DNA of 64,000 nt from Chondrinema litorale (GTDB lineage: Bacteria; Bacteroidota; Bacteroidia; Cytophagales; Flammeovirgaceae). This document shows positions 16,782-26,407 of the stretch, piece by piece. The notes beneath the pieces were generated by a model. The model was not told the origin of the DNA. It was given only the letters and a program-made list of their open reading frames with translations, and searched no databases. Every line of letters begins with the position of its first letter. Within the stretch, counting starts at the first letter, position 1. The stretch spans positions 434,001 through 498,000 of the forward strand of contig NZ_CP111045.1 of assembly GCF_026250525.1 (NCBI RefSeq), read 5' to 3'. A program made the position numbers and the translations under genes.

Positions 16782-18023
16782 TTACTTAATAGATATTTCT
16801 AATGGATTGGCAAATTTTTCTGCTTCTTTAGCAAGTAAAGCATCCCAATCTTCAACTGATAATATTTGTCCACTCTTTGTCCATCCGAAACCGGCCAAAT
16901 AAGTTAACTTATCAGTGGGTTTGTTTACCACTAAAATTTGTTTTTGATCTGGTACATCAGATGTATTATTAAAGGCAGAATCTAATGTAGTTTGGTTAAA
17001 TATTATACCTTCTCCTACCCAAGCATCATCAATTTTTTCCCAATATCTTACCCAACCTGCCTCTGGTTGTAACTTAGCTTCTCCTTCACCATTATGCATG
17101 GTTAAACCAACAGTTATATTAGGAATCGATTGAGCAGCATTTAAGCTTAGTTCATATTTAGAAAAGTTAGAGCCTAAATCAAGAGAAATTCTTTTTGTTT
17201 CTTCTAACCCGTATTCACTCCAAGGTGCGTAAGTCAAATCAAATACAGTTCTTATTGGGCCAGCAGCAATAGTTTTATACTCTGTAAAGTTTTGAGAAAC
17301 CAGTAAACTATCTCCATCCCAAATACCTATTCCACCTGTACCTCTACTACCACCAACATGGTAAGGATCATAACCTTCTCCATGATCGATGTGATAATAT
17401 CCCGGACTTTTTAAATGTTCTGCATACCATTTGTCAATAATAGATTTATCTGCTCTTTTCAACCACAAATCCATTCCGCTTGAAAGTGTACTACCTGGAA
17501 CTCCCTCCAAAGCTTCCTTTTGACCAGTTGGTCCATAAGTTCTAAATGCAACTTTATCGTTTTCCCAAGTGTAATCATCAGTTCTTTCTGGTACAAACCT
17601 CGAAAAGGTAGTTAACTTACTTTCAACTTGTTGGCTTGCTCCATTTTCTTCACTGGTCAAACTAAAAGATAACTCACCATTAGCTTTAATATCTGTTTGA
17701 AACAAAAGCTCATCGGGTGTTCCATCTTGGTCATAATCAATAAGTTGTCTTACTAAAACATTTCCGTTCGCATCTTTTACAAGAATATTCTCTATAGAAG
17801 TTTTTTCAGTAAGATCTTTTAGCTTAGTAAGATCAAGTTCAATAGTTTCTGATTGGCGATCAATACTAAGTGGGTTTTTAACAGTAACTGTTTTCCCAGT
17901 AGATTTCTCTTCGGTACAACTACTTAAAAAGTAGCCAAATAAACAGGCTATAAAAATGCTTTGTAAACTCTTTTTAACGATTCTATTAGTACTTAATAAG
18001 TTCGCTGTTTTAATTATCTTCAT
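16782..18023 (-). CDS. DUF4861 family lipoprotein
   Basis: A 413-residue exported protein. A basic N-terminus and hydrophobic stretch end in the lipobox LSSC (Cys36), so it should be lipid-anchored in the envelope. The body matches DUF4861: TPDELLFQTDI near 98, GPTGQKEALEGVPGS near 165, then HVGGSRGTGGIGIWDGDSLL near 222 and GPIRTVFDLTYAPW near 257. The family is often found beside polysaccharide-degradation genes and is suspected to act on sugars. No such cluster lies next to it here. It is monocistronic and closed by a terminator. Confidence 0.85.
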   Translation of the reverse strand: MKIIKTANLLSTNRIVKKSLQSIFIACLFGYFLSSCTEEKSTGKTVTVKNPLSIDRQSETIELDLTKLKDLTEKTSIENILVKDANGNVLVRQLIDYDQDGTPDELLFQTDIKANGELSFSLTSEENGASQQVESKLTTFSRFVPERTDDYTWENDKVAFRTYGPTGQKEALEGVPGSTLSSGMDLWLKRADKSIIDKWYAEHLKSPGYYHIDHGEGYDPYHVGGSRGTGGIGIWDGDSLLVSQNFTEYKTIAAGPIRTVFDLTYAPWSEYGLEETKRISLDLGSNFSKYELSLNAAQSIPNITVGLTMHNGEGEAKLQPEAGWVRYWEKIDDAWVGEGIIFNQTTLDSAFNNTSDVPDQKQILVVNKPTDKLTYLAGFGWTKSGQILSVEDWDALLAKEAEKFANPLEISIK

Positions 18024-18501
18024 ATTCTTTCACTTTATAATAGTTTTACCAAAACTATATGCTAAACCTATATTTAACCAGTGATTTACAATTAGTTTTA
18101 AACAAAAAATAATATTTTGTTTTGAAATTTCCCATATTATATAATATTTATCATCTTATATATTTTCATAAATATAAATCTATATTTGGTAAAGAATCAG
18201 TTCATCCAAATCATTTTTTTACCATCCTGATAAATATAAAAATCTCAAATATATTTTTTCCAAAAAAAGTTATCTACCAAATAAATACACATAAAGTAGT
18301 ATAATTAATTTTCCCAATTTAGGATTATTCTATAATCTGGAATGCCTTTTTATAATCCTAGCATAATATCAAAAAAATACAAAAATTATATACTACTGAT
18401 TATCTGATAGTTACAATTTATTTTATTTGAATAATCATATTGGTATCTCTTTAAGATTCAATTTTGCAAATAAATAAATACAACTAAACTACACCACAAT
18501 T
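18024..18501. other. Divergent intergenic region, DUF4861 and T9SS protein
   Basis: This 478-bp, very AT-rich gap should hold both promoters. It includes the inverted repeat at 18320-18360. A 60-codon frame at 18122-18304 is compositionally unconvincing. Confidence 0.6.
18320..18360. promoter_or_regulatory. 9-bp inverted repeat upstream of the T9SS protein gene
   Basis: TAGGATTAT (18320-18328) is perfectly inverted as ATAATCCTA (18352-18360), 23 bases apart. A third partial copy (TATAATCT) lies between. It lies about 140 bp before the gene start and could be an operator. Confidence 0.3.
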
Positions 18502-19800
18502 ATGAACAAGCTAATTACTTTTACCAGCCAATTATTAATTCTTTTTGTTTCATTTATTACTATTCAATTTGCAACAGCTCAGTGCACTTCTTGCAACTTT
18601 ACTTATACTGCACCTAGTTCAAGTAATTTAACCCTCAGTAATAATAATAAAACATACTGCATTACTGGTTCTGGTGAATACAGTGGTAATATTAGCTTAA
18701 CTGGAAATAATTCTAACCTTTGTATTGGTGAAAATGTAGTTTTTACAGGTACACTTGATATTACTTCTTCTAGCGCAGAAGTAAATAATTACGGTACAAT
18801 TACTACTTCTTCTATCTCATTTAGTGGAACAATTAATAACTATGGATTAATGCAAGTAAATGGAGATATTGATGTAAACTCTAGTGGTAATCTAAATAAC
18901 TATAACACATCTTATGGTGCAATGGAAATCAACGGAGCATTAAATGTGAATAACGGTGCAGACATGGTTGTTCAAGGAACAGTTATTATTAATGGTGATG
19001 TAACAGTTGTAAGTGGTGGTGAAATTAGTTTAGAAGGTGCAGGTTTAGAAATTGATGGTGACTTATTAGTAGATGGTAAAATATATGGTGATGGCACTGC
19101 AACTGGTTGCAACGGTATTAGTTACACAGGAACAGGTACTGTAGAAAATGGTGGTAAGCTTAATGACCTTGATATTTGTAATAGCAGTTCTCCTTCAGAT
19201 ACTGATGAAACTGGTTCTGGTGTAACTCAGTGTAACTGTAGCTCATCTATATTACCAGTAAAGTATACAAGTTTTACTGCTGAATATTTAGAGTACGAAA
19301 GTGTTACAAAGCTATCATGGACTACAGCATCTGAAGATAACAACGACTATTTTATAGTAGAAAAATCTGAAAATGGTTATGTTTTCACTCAAATAGGAAC
19401 TATAAATAGTAGTTCAAATGGTACTGAAGCAGCTCAATATAACTACTTTGATAGAGTGGCTTTACATGGAATTGCTTATTACAGATTAACTCAAGTAGAT
19501 AAAGATGGAAACAGTACTTCTTCTAAAGTAATAGTTGTGAAAAATAACTCAATTACTACGCTTGATTTTGATGTAGCGGTTACTTCTCAAAATACATTAG
19601 AGCTTTTGGTAAGTCATACAGGTGTACAAGGTGAGGTTTCAATCTTTAATCTACAAGGCTCAACTATTTATAATAACACAGTAGAAATTTCTAATAACAG
19701 CTTAGAAATAGAAGTAAATAACTTCGCTTCAAACACGATGTATATTGTTGTTCTAAAAAGTGCTAATACTACAATATCTAAAAAAATTATGGCTCTTTAA
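18502..19800 (+). CDS. T9SS-exported beta-helix-like surface protein
   Basis: A 432-residue protein with a signal peptide (hydrophobic about 6-25, cleavage near TAQ-C). Residues about 60-220 are short degenerate repeats rich in Asn, Gly, Ser and Val, such as INNYGLMQVNGDIDVNSSG, which look like a parallel beta-helix or bactofilin-like stack. A fibronectin-like segment typical of T9SS cargo follows (LPVKYTSFTAEY, LSWTTASEDNNDYF, YYRLTQVDKDGN). The last 80 residues resemble a T9SS sorting domain. No catalytic residues seen. Likely secreted or surface-attached; role could be adhesion or matrix. Confidence 0.8.
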   Translation: MNKLITFTSQLLILFVSFITIQFATAQCTSCNFTYTAPSSSNLTLSNNNKTYCITGSGEYSGNISLTGNNSNLCIGENVVFTGTLDITSSSAEVNNYGTITTSSISFSGTINNYGLMQVNGDIDVNSSGNLNNYNTSYGAMEINGALNVNNGADMVVQGTVIINGDVTVVSGGEISLEGAGLEIDGDLLVDGKIYGDGTATGCNGISYTGTGTVENGGKLNDLDICNSSSPSDTDETGSGVTQCNCSSSILPVKYTSFTAEYLEYESVTKLSWTTASEDNNDYFIVEKSENGYVFTQIGTINSSSNGTEAAQYNYFDRVALHGIAYYRLTQVDKDGNSTSSKVIVVKNNSITTLDFDVAVTSQNTLELLVSHTGVQGEVSIFNLQGSTIYNNTVEISNNSLEIEVNNFASNTMYIVVLKSANTTISKKIMAL

Positions 19801-19850
19801 TTAAAGATTGATAAAGTAAAAATAAAAAAGCTTATAAAAATTACTCAATT

Positions 19851-19892
19851 AAAAATTCCAATTTCTAAAGTATATAAATTGGAATTTTTTTT
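19851..19892 (+). terminator. Terminator after the T9SS protein gene
   Basis: AAAAATTCCAATTT (19851-19864) pairs with AAATTGGAATTTTT (from 19876), loop of 11 bases, followed by T residues to 19892. It lies 50 bp past the stop. Confidence 0.8.
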
Positions 19893-20237
19893 ATATAAAG
19901 CCTAACAATAATATATCATATTTTTTTATCACAATATCTATCACATAACACTTTATTTTTTTAAATCCCTCAATTAATACATTAGATAAAATATTAATAT
20001 TCCAATATTTAAGATGGACTAATCGTAAAATAGGGCTTTAACTTTTTTTATAAATACTATCCTCAAAAAAGCGATATAAAACATAAACATATAATTATTC
20101 TAAGTTTATAGATGCACTTTAGCCTTTAGCTTGTAAATAATATTTAATAGGTATGCCTATAAACATCTAAAATGTATTTGAAAAATTAATTTCGAAGTTA
20201 TGAATGTAAAATTGTTAAAACTACACCTTATTACCAC
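19893..20237. other. Intergenic region before STAS-like gene 2
   Basis: AT-rich stretch of about 345 bp between the terminator and the next gene. I see no ORF, RNA gene or clear repeat in it; it presumably holds the promoter of the STAS-like gene. Confidence 0.5.
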
Positions 20238-20669
20238 ATGAAAACTGTTTACAAAAGTTTATTCTTACAATTAGATATCTCAGACAACGAAGAGTTATTA
20301 GAAGCCAAATGGTTACCATCTACTAAAGAAATGGTACAAAGTAAATTTCAGGAGGAAATTTTTAATTTTATAAATACTCATAACAAATTGCAATCTGTCT
20401 ATTTGTTGATTGATGAGCAAGAATTACTATTTACGATAAATCCAGAATTACAAAAATGGGTTGGCCAAACTATTATTCAAAACAGAACTATTGAAGTTAA
20501 AAAAGTAGCGATAATTTTAAGTAAAAATTTCATTCAACAATTAGCTTCAGAACAAATGATAAAAGAACCAGAGATGGCTCAGTTTAATTCATTATTTTTT
20601 GAGGATAAATCTGATGCAAAAGATTGGCTATTATATAATAAGTTAAATAATGCTATTCAAATTATATAA
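20238..20669 (+). CDS. SpoIIAA/STAS-like protein, paralogue 2
   Basis: A 143-residue soluble protein. Landmarks are AKWLPSTKEM near 23-32, a LLIDEQELLF strand near 54-64, LQKWVG near 71-76, a KKVAIILSKNFIQQLA strand-helix near 88-103 and FNSLFFEDKSDAKDWL near 115-130. It is closest by eye to paralogue 3, encoded 234 bp downstream, so the two look like a tandem duplication. No catalytic residues or membrane segments. Function unknown. Confidence 0.75.
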   Translation: MKTVYKSLFLQLDISDNEELLEAKWLPSTKEMVQSKFQEEIFNFINTHNKLQSVYLLIDEQELLFTINPELQKWVGQTIIQNRTIEVKKVAIILSKNFIQQLASEQMIKEPEMAQFNSLFFEDKSDAKDWLLYNKLNNAIQII

Positions 20670-20903
20670 GACAACCTTTAGGTTGAAAATATAATTGTTC
20701 TTCAATTTTTATAGACTTCAACCAAGAACTTATTATTAATTATCAAATTGAATTACTCTCATCTTGCAATTAATATTTTTTCTGGCCATATTCATTTGCT
20801 ATTTTTTTAAAATTTTCAAATAGCTTTTGAATTAACTAATTAAATTTAGTGCAAATAGAGCAAACGTTAAATACTATAATAAAATCTTTAACCAATTACT
20901 ATT

Positions 20904-21410
20904 ATGGAAGTTGTTTATGAAAGCTCTTTTTTAAAAATGGTTTATTTTCGTTCGCAAGAACTTATGGAAGCTATCTGGTTACCTGCTACCAGAGAAATGA
21001 CAACAGAACAATACAGAGCTGAGTTTTTAACCTACATTATACAATATAGTAGATATAAGATCACAAAACTTCTTGCAGATGAAAAGCAACTTCTATTTCA
21101 AGTTGACTCTGAAATGCAGAAATGGATAAATAAACTAGTAAAGGAAACACCGAATTTTCAGACTGAAAAAATAGCCATTGTATATAGTGATGACTTTATT
21201 CAAAAAATAAATGTAAAACAAATGATGAGTCATGTAGATTTATCTCATTTTAATACTTTGTTTTTTGAACAAAAAGAAGATGCTCAAAAATGGCTTATGA
21301 CCGATAAATTAAACACAAAAAACAAACCTGTATTACTTCTGTATAACAATGAATACACTAATGCATTTGAGCTTTTAGATTACAAAGAAGAGCAAAATAA
21401 GGTGGTGTAA
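20904..21410 (+). CDS. SpoIIAA/STAS-like protein, paralogue 3
   Basis: A 168-residue relative of the preceding protein: AIWLPATREM (23-32), LLADEKQLLF, MQKWIN, EKIAIVYSDDFIQKIN and FNTLFFEQKEDAQKWL occur in the same order and spacing. It has an extra C-terminal tail of about 30 residues ending in lysine- and glutamate-rich sequence. It converges on the cupin gene with only 16 bp between stop codons. Confidence 0.75.
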   Translation: MEVVYESSFLKMVYFRSQELMEAIWLPATREMTTEQYRAEFLTYIIQYSRYKITKLLADEKQLLFQVDSEMQKWINKLVKETPNFQTEKIAIVYSDDFIQKINVKQMMSHVDLSHFNTLFFEQKEDAQKWLMTDKLNTKNKPVLLLYNNEYTNAFELLDYKEEQNKVV

Positions 21411-21426
21411 ATAAAAATTGTCTCAA

Positions 21427-22023
21427 TTATTCCCAAGCAAGTAATAATCCTCCTTTTTTACCTGTAAAAGGATCTGTTTCTGGTAAAGAAACAGCGGCAA
21501 TATTTCTATCAGCTTTTGGGCGGTCATTGGGTTCTCCTTTGAGTAAATCCCAATCTCTGCCATTTGGATACGCACCTACAACAGTAAAGTCATTACTGTG
21601 TGAAATACATTTATGTCCTACTCCTGCTGGAATTACAATAATGTCGCCACCTTTTACTTGTATTTTTTCACCTTTTTCTCCTCCCAAGTGTAACAATGCA
21701 CTCCCTTGAAAACAGCCTAGTACTTCATGAGTTGTACTATGATAATGATGAAAAGGATAAACTCCCCAACGCCATGAATTAAACCAATTGTTTGCTTTAA
21801 AATGTTTTTCTAACCAATTAGCACCTTCATTACCTTTCAAATTGAAAGCAGATTGGTAGATAAGAAGAGGATATTTACTGTTGGGAATTATACCATCATC
21901 CTCAAAATAATATTTCGTGGGTGTAACATCAGTCATATCAATAAAAGCAAAAAATGGACAACCAAAAAGATGGGCAAATCCACAAAAGCCAGATTTTGCT
22001 ATAAACTCTCTTCGATTCTCCAT
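21427..22023 (-). CDS. YjlB-like cupin with possible Tat signal
   Basis: A 198-residue protein matching the YjlB group of cupins: NSWRWGVYPFHHYHSTTHEVLG (about 84-105) supplies the metal-ligand histidines and glutamate, then GGDIIVIPAGVGHK gives the last histidine, and VVGAYPNGRDWDL follows. The N-terminus NRREFIAKSGF resembles a twin-arginine motif, though the hydrophobic stretch after it is short. It is the last gene of the PRISE-TIM-MRJP-LLM-cupin group, 7 bp after the luciferase-like gene stop. The reaction is unknown. Confidence 0.8.
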   Translation of the reverse strand: MENRREFIAKSGFCGFAHLFGCPFFAFIDMTDVTPTKYYFEDDGIIPNSKYPLLIYQSAFNLKGNEGANWLEKHFKANNWFNSWRWGVYPFHHYHSTTHEVLGCFQGSALLHLGGEKGEKIQVKGGDIIVIPAGVGHKCISHSNDFTVVGAYPNGRDWDLLKGEPNDRPKADRNIAAVSLPETDPFTGKKGGLLLAWE

Positions 22024-22030
22024 AATATAT

Positions 22031-23062
22031 TTATTTACTGGAAGCTTTTCTTAGTTGAGGAACCACTTTAGTTCCATATAGCTCTATAGATTTCATTAAA
22101 TCTTTATGTTCAGGGCCACCCACATCAATATGCGCAACGTATCTGTCTAAGCCAAACATCTCTATAGTTTCAAGAATTTTGTCTGCAACTTCGTTAGGCT
22201 CACCCATAAACAATGCACCATCTTTACTAATGCCTCCCATAAATTGTCTTTGAGAATATGGAGGCCATCCTCTTGACTGTCCAACCCTATCCATTTGTGC
22301 TGCATAATAAGGGAAATAATTAGAAATTAACTGCTCGTTTGTTTCTGTTACAAAAGTATGAGAATGCACACCAACTTTCATTTTACTCATATCATGTCCA
22401 TTCTTCTCATATTCCTGTTTATAGAAATCAATCAAAGGCTTAAACTGACTTGGCATGCCACCAATAATTGCAAAAATGATTGGTATACCCAATCTAGCTG
22501 CTCTATATACCGACTCAGGTGTTCCACCAACAGCTATCCAAATTGGCAATGCTTGCTCTGGTCTTGGATATACTGTTTGATCTTTAATAGGCGCTCTATA
22601 TTTCCCTTCCCAATTAATTGTTTCTTTCTCGTTTAATTGAAGTAGTAAATCCAATTTCTCTTCAAACAGGGCATTATAATCTTTAAGATCATAACCAAAC
22701 AAAGGAAAAGATTCTATAAAACTTCCTCTACCAGCCACAATTTCGGCTCTTCCATCAGATAGTAAATCTAAAGTTGAATAATCTTGATATACTTTTACAG
22801 GATCTGCAGAACTTAAAACTGTAACCCCACTGCCAAGTTTTATTTTATTTGTAACTGAAGCCAAAGCTGCTAACACAATCTCTGTTGATGAAACTACATA
22901 ATCTGGCCGGTGGTGTTCTCCAAGTAAAAAGCAATCTAAACCCAATTCTTCTGATAGCTTTACTTGCTCTATCATTTCATTCAATCGCTGTTTTGGTGAC
23001 TGAAATTGTTTTTTACTTTTATCAAAAGTAAGGTCACCAAACATTCCTATACCTAATTCCAT
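22031..23062 (-). CDS. Luciferase-like flavin-dependent monooxygenase
   Basis: From ATG 23060-23062 the protein has 343 residues and starts MELGIGMFGD, the usual start of LLM-class enzymes; an upstream ATG adds 11 residues without likeness. Landmarks are GLDCFLLGEHHRPDYVVSS, a LGSGVTVLSSADPVKVYQDYSTLDLLSDGRAE stretch, AGRGSF and GTPESVYRAARLG. These are FMNH2-dependent oxygenases of the bacterial luciferase fold, cytoplasmic. Substrate unknown; neighbours suggest oxidation of a small organic compound. Confidence 0.88.
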   Translation of the reverse strand: MELGIGMFGDLTFDKSKKQFQSPKQRLNEMIEQVKLSEELGLDCFLLGEHHRPDYVVSSTEIVLAALASVTNKIKLGSGVTVLSSADPVKVYQDYSTLDLLSDGRAEIVAGRGSFIESFPLFGYDLKDYNALFEEKLDLLLQLNEKETINWEGKYRAPIKDQTVYPRPEQALPIWIAVGGTPESVYRAARLGIPIIFAIIGGMPSQFKPLIDFYKQEYEKNGHDMSKMKVGVHSHTFVTETNEQLISNYFPYYAAQMDRVGQSRGWPPYSQRQFMGGISKDGALFMGEPNEVADKILETIEMFGLDRYVAHIDVGGPEHKDLMKSIELYGTKVVPQLRKASSK

Positions 23063-23116
23063 TTGTTTATTATATATTGATTTACTAGATATCAACCCAG
23101 CAAAATCTGGAAAAGT

Positions 23117-24229
23117 TTATGGTAATTTAACTTTATACATTGTGTACGGATATTCAGTTTTATCAACCCCATTATTCCATTGCGGAAGGCGTTGTAACTG
23201 CGCACAAGTAAAGTATAAATAACCATCTGAACCTGTTCCTAAAGAGTCTGGCCATAATAATCTAGCATCTTGAACTAAGGTATGTAATTCACCTTCAGGA
23301 GTTACATAACTAATGGTATAATTGATGGATGTAGTTAAATAAATATTACCTTTATCATCAGCAGCTAAACCATGTGTAATCCCTACTTCACCTACATCTT
23401 CTACTTTTTTTGCCAACTCTTTTTCAGATAAATCAGCATCAGCTAAATACTTGGTTTCAACCCTAAAAAGGTTGAGTTTGTTTATTGGCTTAAAGTACAG
23501 ATATTTAAAATCTTTAGTAAGCGCAATTCCATTTACATTGGATGAAAATGCTTTACCATCTTTGCTTTTCATTTCTGTTCCACTGTAATTCAATACTAGA
23601 TTTTTATCTGCCAAAGTAAATTTTGTTTTAGCCAAAACACTTCGCGATTTTCCAGTTTTTAAGTCAAGCACAACAATCGCAGCCTGCCCCGGATCAGACA
23701 AATAAGCTAGCTCCTTTTCAGTATCTATTCTAATATCATTTAAGCCAGATGCCGTTTTATCCAAGTCTTCAAACAAATAGACTTTTGCAACTTCATCAGT
23801 TTTTGTATTGATTTTTACAAGTTTGAATTGCCCCTCTTGAGATTTTCCAGCATCGCCAAAAATTGAACCTTTAGAGGCCGGTTTCGAATCTAACACCCAT
23901 AAAAAATCTTCAGAGTCAACATATAAATCTTGAACTCTTAACAAATGCTCGCTATACTCACCTTTGGTATTCCAAGCTTCATTCGGATAGGGCATTAACT
24001 CTCCATTCTTTTCTTCGGTTAAAGTGTATTTTCCTTCGCCATTATAATTAGGAAAGGCAACAAAAACTCTATTATCCGAAGTAACACTTAAACCAATTGC
24101 CATACTTTTATCAAAAGTGGCAACTGGAATTAAATCTTGACTCTGATATTTTTCGCTTTCACTTTGCTGAGCAAATATGCTAAAGCAAAGTGAATTTAAT
24201 AGGATGCTGAATATGAGACTCTTCTTCAT
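23117..24229 (-). CDS. Secreted MRJP/yellow-family protein
   Basis: A 370-residue protein with a signal peptide (hydrophobic 4-19, cleavage near FAQ-Q). It shows the six-bladed propeller pattern of the major royal jelly/yellow family: FDKSMAIGLSVTSDNRVFVAFPNY, VQDLYVDSEDFLWVLDS, LNDIRIDTEKELAYLSD, VNGIALTKDFKYLYFKP and HGLAADDKGNIYLT. Some family members are linked to dopachrome or lactone chemistry. It probably acts in the periplasm. Encoded 48 bp after the TIM-barrel gene. Confidence 0.85.
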   Translation of the reverse strand: MKKSLIFSILLNSLCFSIFAQQSESEKYQSQDLIPVATFDKSMAIGLSVTSDNRVFVAFPNYNGEGKYTLTEEKNGELMPYPNEAWNTKGEYSEHLLRVQDLYVDSEDFLWVLDSKPASKGSIFGDAGKSQEGQFKLVKINTKTDEVAKVYLFEDLDKTASGLNDIRIDTEKELAYLSDPGQAAIVVLDLKTGKSRSVLAKTKFTLADKNLVLNYSGTEMKSKDGKAFSSNVNGIALTKDFKYLYFKPINKLNLFRVETKYLADADLSEKELAKKVEDVGEVGITHGLAADDKGNIYLTTSINYTISYVTPEGELHTLVQDARLLWPDSLGTGSDGYLYFTCAQLQRLPQWNNGVDKTEYPYTMYKVKLP

Positions 24230-24277
24230 TTCTTAGTTTCAGTTTTTCTCTTAATAATGAAAATGATTGATAATCTA

Positions 24278-25192
24278 TCAACTTTGACCCATTAAGGCTT
24301 TCCAAAAATTAAGAGAGTTTTTAGATTGTTTTGTAAACTCTGCCATTTGTGCTTCGTTCATTGGCAATTTATATGGTCTGCATTCTGGAATCACAATTTC
24401 GAAACACAAGAGATCATCAAAACCAATTTCATTTAAAACATTATACTGAGCAATATAATCGATGTGCCCAGTTCCAATTCCACCTCTGCCAGAATCAGAC
24501 ACATGGTAACTGTAAAGAGCATCTCCACCAATTTTGCGAATTGGCTCTAGCATATCTTTTTCACCTATATTCATGTGGAAACTGTCTAACACCAATTTAA
24601 CATTGTCTGCATTGGCTTCTTCTTTAATTCTTATTAATTCATCAGCAGTTTGTACCCATGTAGTTTCATAATGGCAGCATGCTTCGTAAGTGAGCAAGAT
24701 ATTTTTTTGCTTTCCGTAATCATTCAATTGCCTAACAGCTTCAATTATTTGAAGCATCGCTTTTTCGTAGTCTTTCTCATTTATTGTCCAAAAAGAAAGC
24801 CCTTGTAGTGTAGCCATTGGAACTCCAAGCTCTGCGGCGTAGTCAATCACTTTTTTATAAAAAGCAACAGAGTTTTCTAAAGTAGCTTCTTTATCGCTCT
24901 CTGGCTTACAGTTAATTGGATCATAACTGGTAACTTCTACATCATATTTTTTAGCTGCTGCAAGCACTTTGCTAGCAGAATACTTCTTAAAATCACCACA
25001 AAATTGTAATCCATTGTAACCAATTGAACTAACTTTTTCGAATAGTTCATCCAAATTGTCTAGACCAAAAGTCCAAGATATAGCTGCTAATTTCATGTTA
25101 GTGTTTTGTTTTTTAGTAATTGTAGATTTTTTTGATTTTTCAGTAGCATTTGATTCAGAAATACCTACCGCAAATGCCGCTGAAGCACCCAT
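24278..25192 (-). CDS. Sugar-phosphate isomerase/epimerase-like TIM barrel
   Basis: From the first ATG the protein has 304 residues; the TIM barrel starts at MKLAAISWTFGLDNLDELF (about residue 33). Features of the xylose-isomerase-like family are SIGYNGLQF, a KYDVEVTSYDPINCKPES stretch, LTYEACCHYE, VKLVLDSFHMNIGE and YHVSDSGRGGIGTGHIDY, giving the metal-binding Glu, Asp and His positions. In the same frame directly upstream of the ATG lies SRRNFLTKS, a classic Tat motif, but no ATG, GTG or TTG precedes it; ATC at 25225 or ATT at 25234 would be the only start-like codons. Tat export is therefore likely if a non-standard start is used. Confidence 0.85.
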   Translation of the reverse strand: MGASAAFAVGISESNATEKSKKSTITKKQNTNMKLAAISWTFGLDNLDELFEKVSSIGYNGLQFCGDFKKYSASKVLAAAKKYDVEVTSYDPINCKPESDKEATLENSVAFYKKVIDYAAELGVPMATLQGLSFWTINEKDYEKAMLQIIEAVRQLNDYGKQKNILLTYEACCHYETTWVQTADELIRIKEEANADNVKLVLDSFHMNIGEKDMLEPIRKIGGDALYSYHVSDSGRGGIGTGHIDYIAQYNVLNEIGFDDLLCFEIVIPECRPYKLPMNEAQMAEFTKQSKNSLNFWKALMGQS

Positions 25193-25239
25193 TGATTTAG
25201 TTAAAAAATTTCTTCTAGAATAGATATAAAAAATTTGAT

Positions 25240-26295
25240 TTAAGGTATAACACCCTCTTCGGTTAGTTGTTGAAATGTTTTTTCGAATACACCAAGACTA
25301 TCACCATTCATTTCGTGGAAACCAAATCTTCTCGCTTTGTTAACATCCTGAAAAGCATCTGTTTCTACATTGAAAATGAAATCACCGAATCCCCACTGAA
25401 CCAAATCGTCTAATTGGTATTCTGTTAAGTTATATTTTTGAATGATCGATTTCCATAAATCCTTTTTACCAGGCATGTATTCTTCTAAAGCAAATGTTTG
25501 TGGTTCAGCTACTTCTACTCCAAAGTATTCTCCTATTTTAGGCCACACTTGGCTCCATCTAAATACATCGCCATTGGTAATATTAAAAATCTCATTCTCA
25601 GTTTGAGGATTTTCTGCAGCCCATTGCATTGCCTTAGAAAGCACATCAACACCAGTAACATTTACCAACACATTGTAAGCCTTTTGCGAACCCGGAAAAC
25701 GCATCGGAATTTTCTCTTCCTTACAAATTGTTGCATAAACTGCAATCAAATTAGCCAGATTCATCGGGTTTTTAATGGTAAAACCAATTACAATATCTGG
25801 TCTTATAGATGTCCAACTCCACTTCTTATTTTCAGAAGCTTCTCTAAGAAAATCTTCTTGATCGTAATAAAAGTTAGGTGTAATACTTCTTAAATCTGTT
25901 TCTACTGCTGGTGTTTTATAAAAACCTAAATGCGCACCATAAGCCTTACCACCTTGAATAAATATTACTCGCTGTAAATTAATAGCTACCTTTTCTACAC
26001 CGTTAACTAGATTTTTCATCAAGCTTAGGTTTGCTTCCGATTGCTCATATGGATTCTTCCTTTCTGTGTAAGCCGCGTAGAAAATATGAGTTACTTCACT
26101 CAATTGTTTTTTATGTTCTTCTGCGGCACCTACTTTACTCAAATCCATTGAAAGGTAGGTAGCTTCCGTTGGATAATTTAAATTAGAACGCGATGTTACA
26201 ATCACATTCCAATTATCTAAACCTACTAAATACTGCGTGAGGTTTCTGCCAATAATGCCATTCCCTCCTACTACTAAAGCTGTGTATTTACTCAT
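25240..26295 (-). CDS. PRISE-like SDR enone reductase
   Basis: A 351-residue cytoplasmic protein. The Rossmann motif is GGNGIIGRNL (about 10-19). The PRISE (progesterone 5-beta-reductase/iridoid synthase-like) signature NFYYDQED is near 140-147, followed by WSWTSIRPDIVIGF, MNLANLIAVYATICKE and MRFPGSQKAYN. This atypical SDR family reduces activated C=C bonds of enones with NAD(P)H. It is the first gene of its group; a T-rich hairpin separates it from the aldo/keto reductase gene upstream. Confidence 0.88.
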   Translation of the reverse strand: MSKYTALVVGGNGIIGRNLTQYLVGLDNWNVIVTSRSNLNYPTEATYLSMDLSKVGAAEEHKKQLSEVTHIFYAAYTERKNPYEQSEANLSLMKNLVNGVEKVAINLQRVIFIQGGKAYGAHLGFYKTPAVETDLRSITPNFYYDQEDFLREASENKKWSWTSIRPDIVIGFTIKNPMNLANLIAVYATICKEEKIPMRFPGSQKAYNVLVNVTGVDVLSKAMQWAAENPQTENEIFNITNGDVFRWSQVWPKIGEYFGVEVAEPQTFALEEYMPGKKDLWKSIIQKYNLTEYQLDDLVQWGFGDFIFNVETDAFQDVNKARRFGFHEMNGDSLGVFEKTFQQLTEEGVIP

Positions 26296-26407
26296 TTTGT
26301 TAATTTTTTAGCTCCTTCTAATTCTTAGTTACTTCCATTTAATTTGAGCTCTTCTCCTTGATTTTGGGATAAATACCAGACAAAATCGAATCATTACTGG
26401 AATAATT

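Noticed and set aside
18122..18304. 60-codon plus-strand ORF in the DUF4861/T9SS gap
   Set aside because: Rich in Ile, Phe, His, Asn and Lys as expected from AT-rich non-coding DNA; no family likeness.
25498..25893. 131-codon plus-strand ORF inside the PRISE gene
   Set aside because: Antisense shadow of a well-supported gene.
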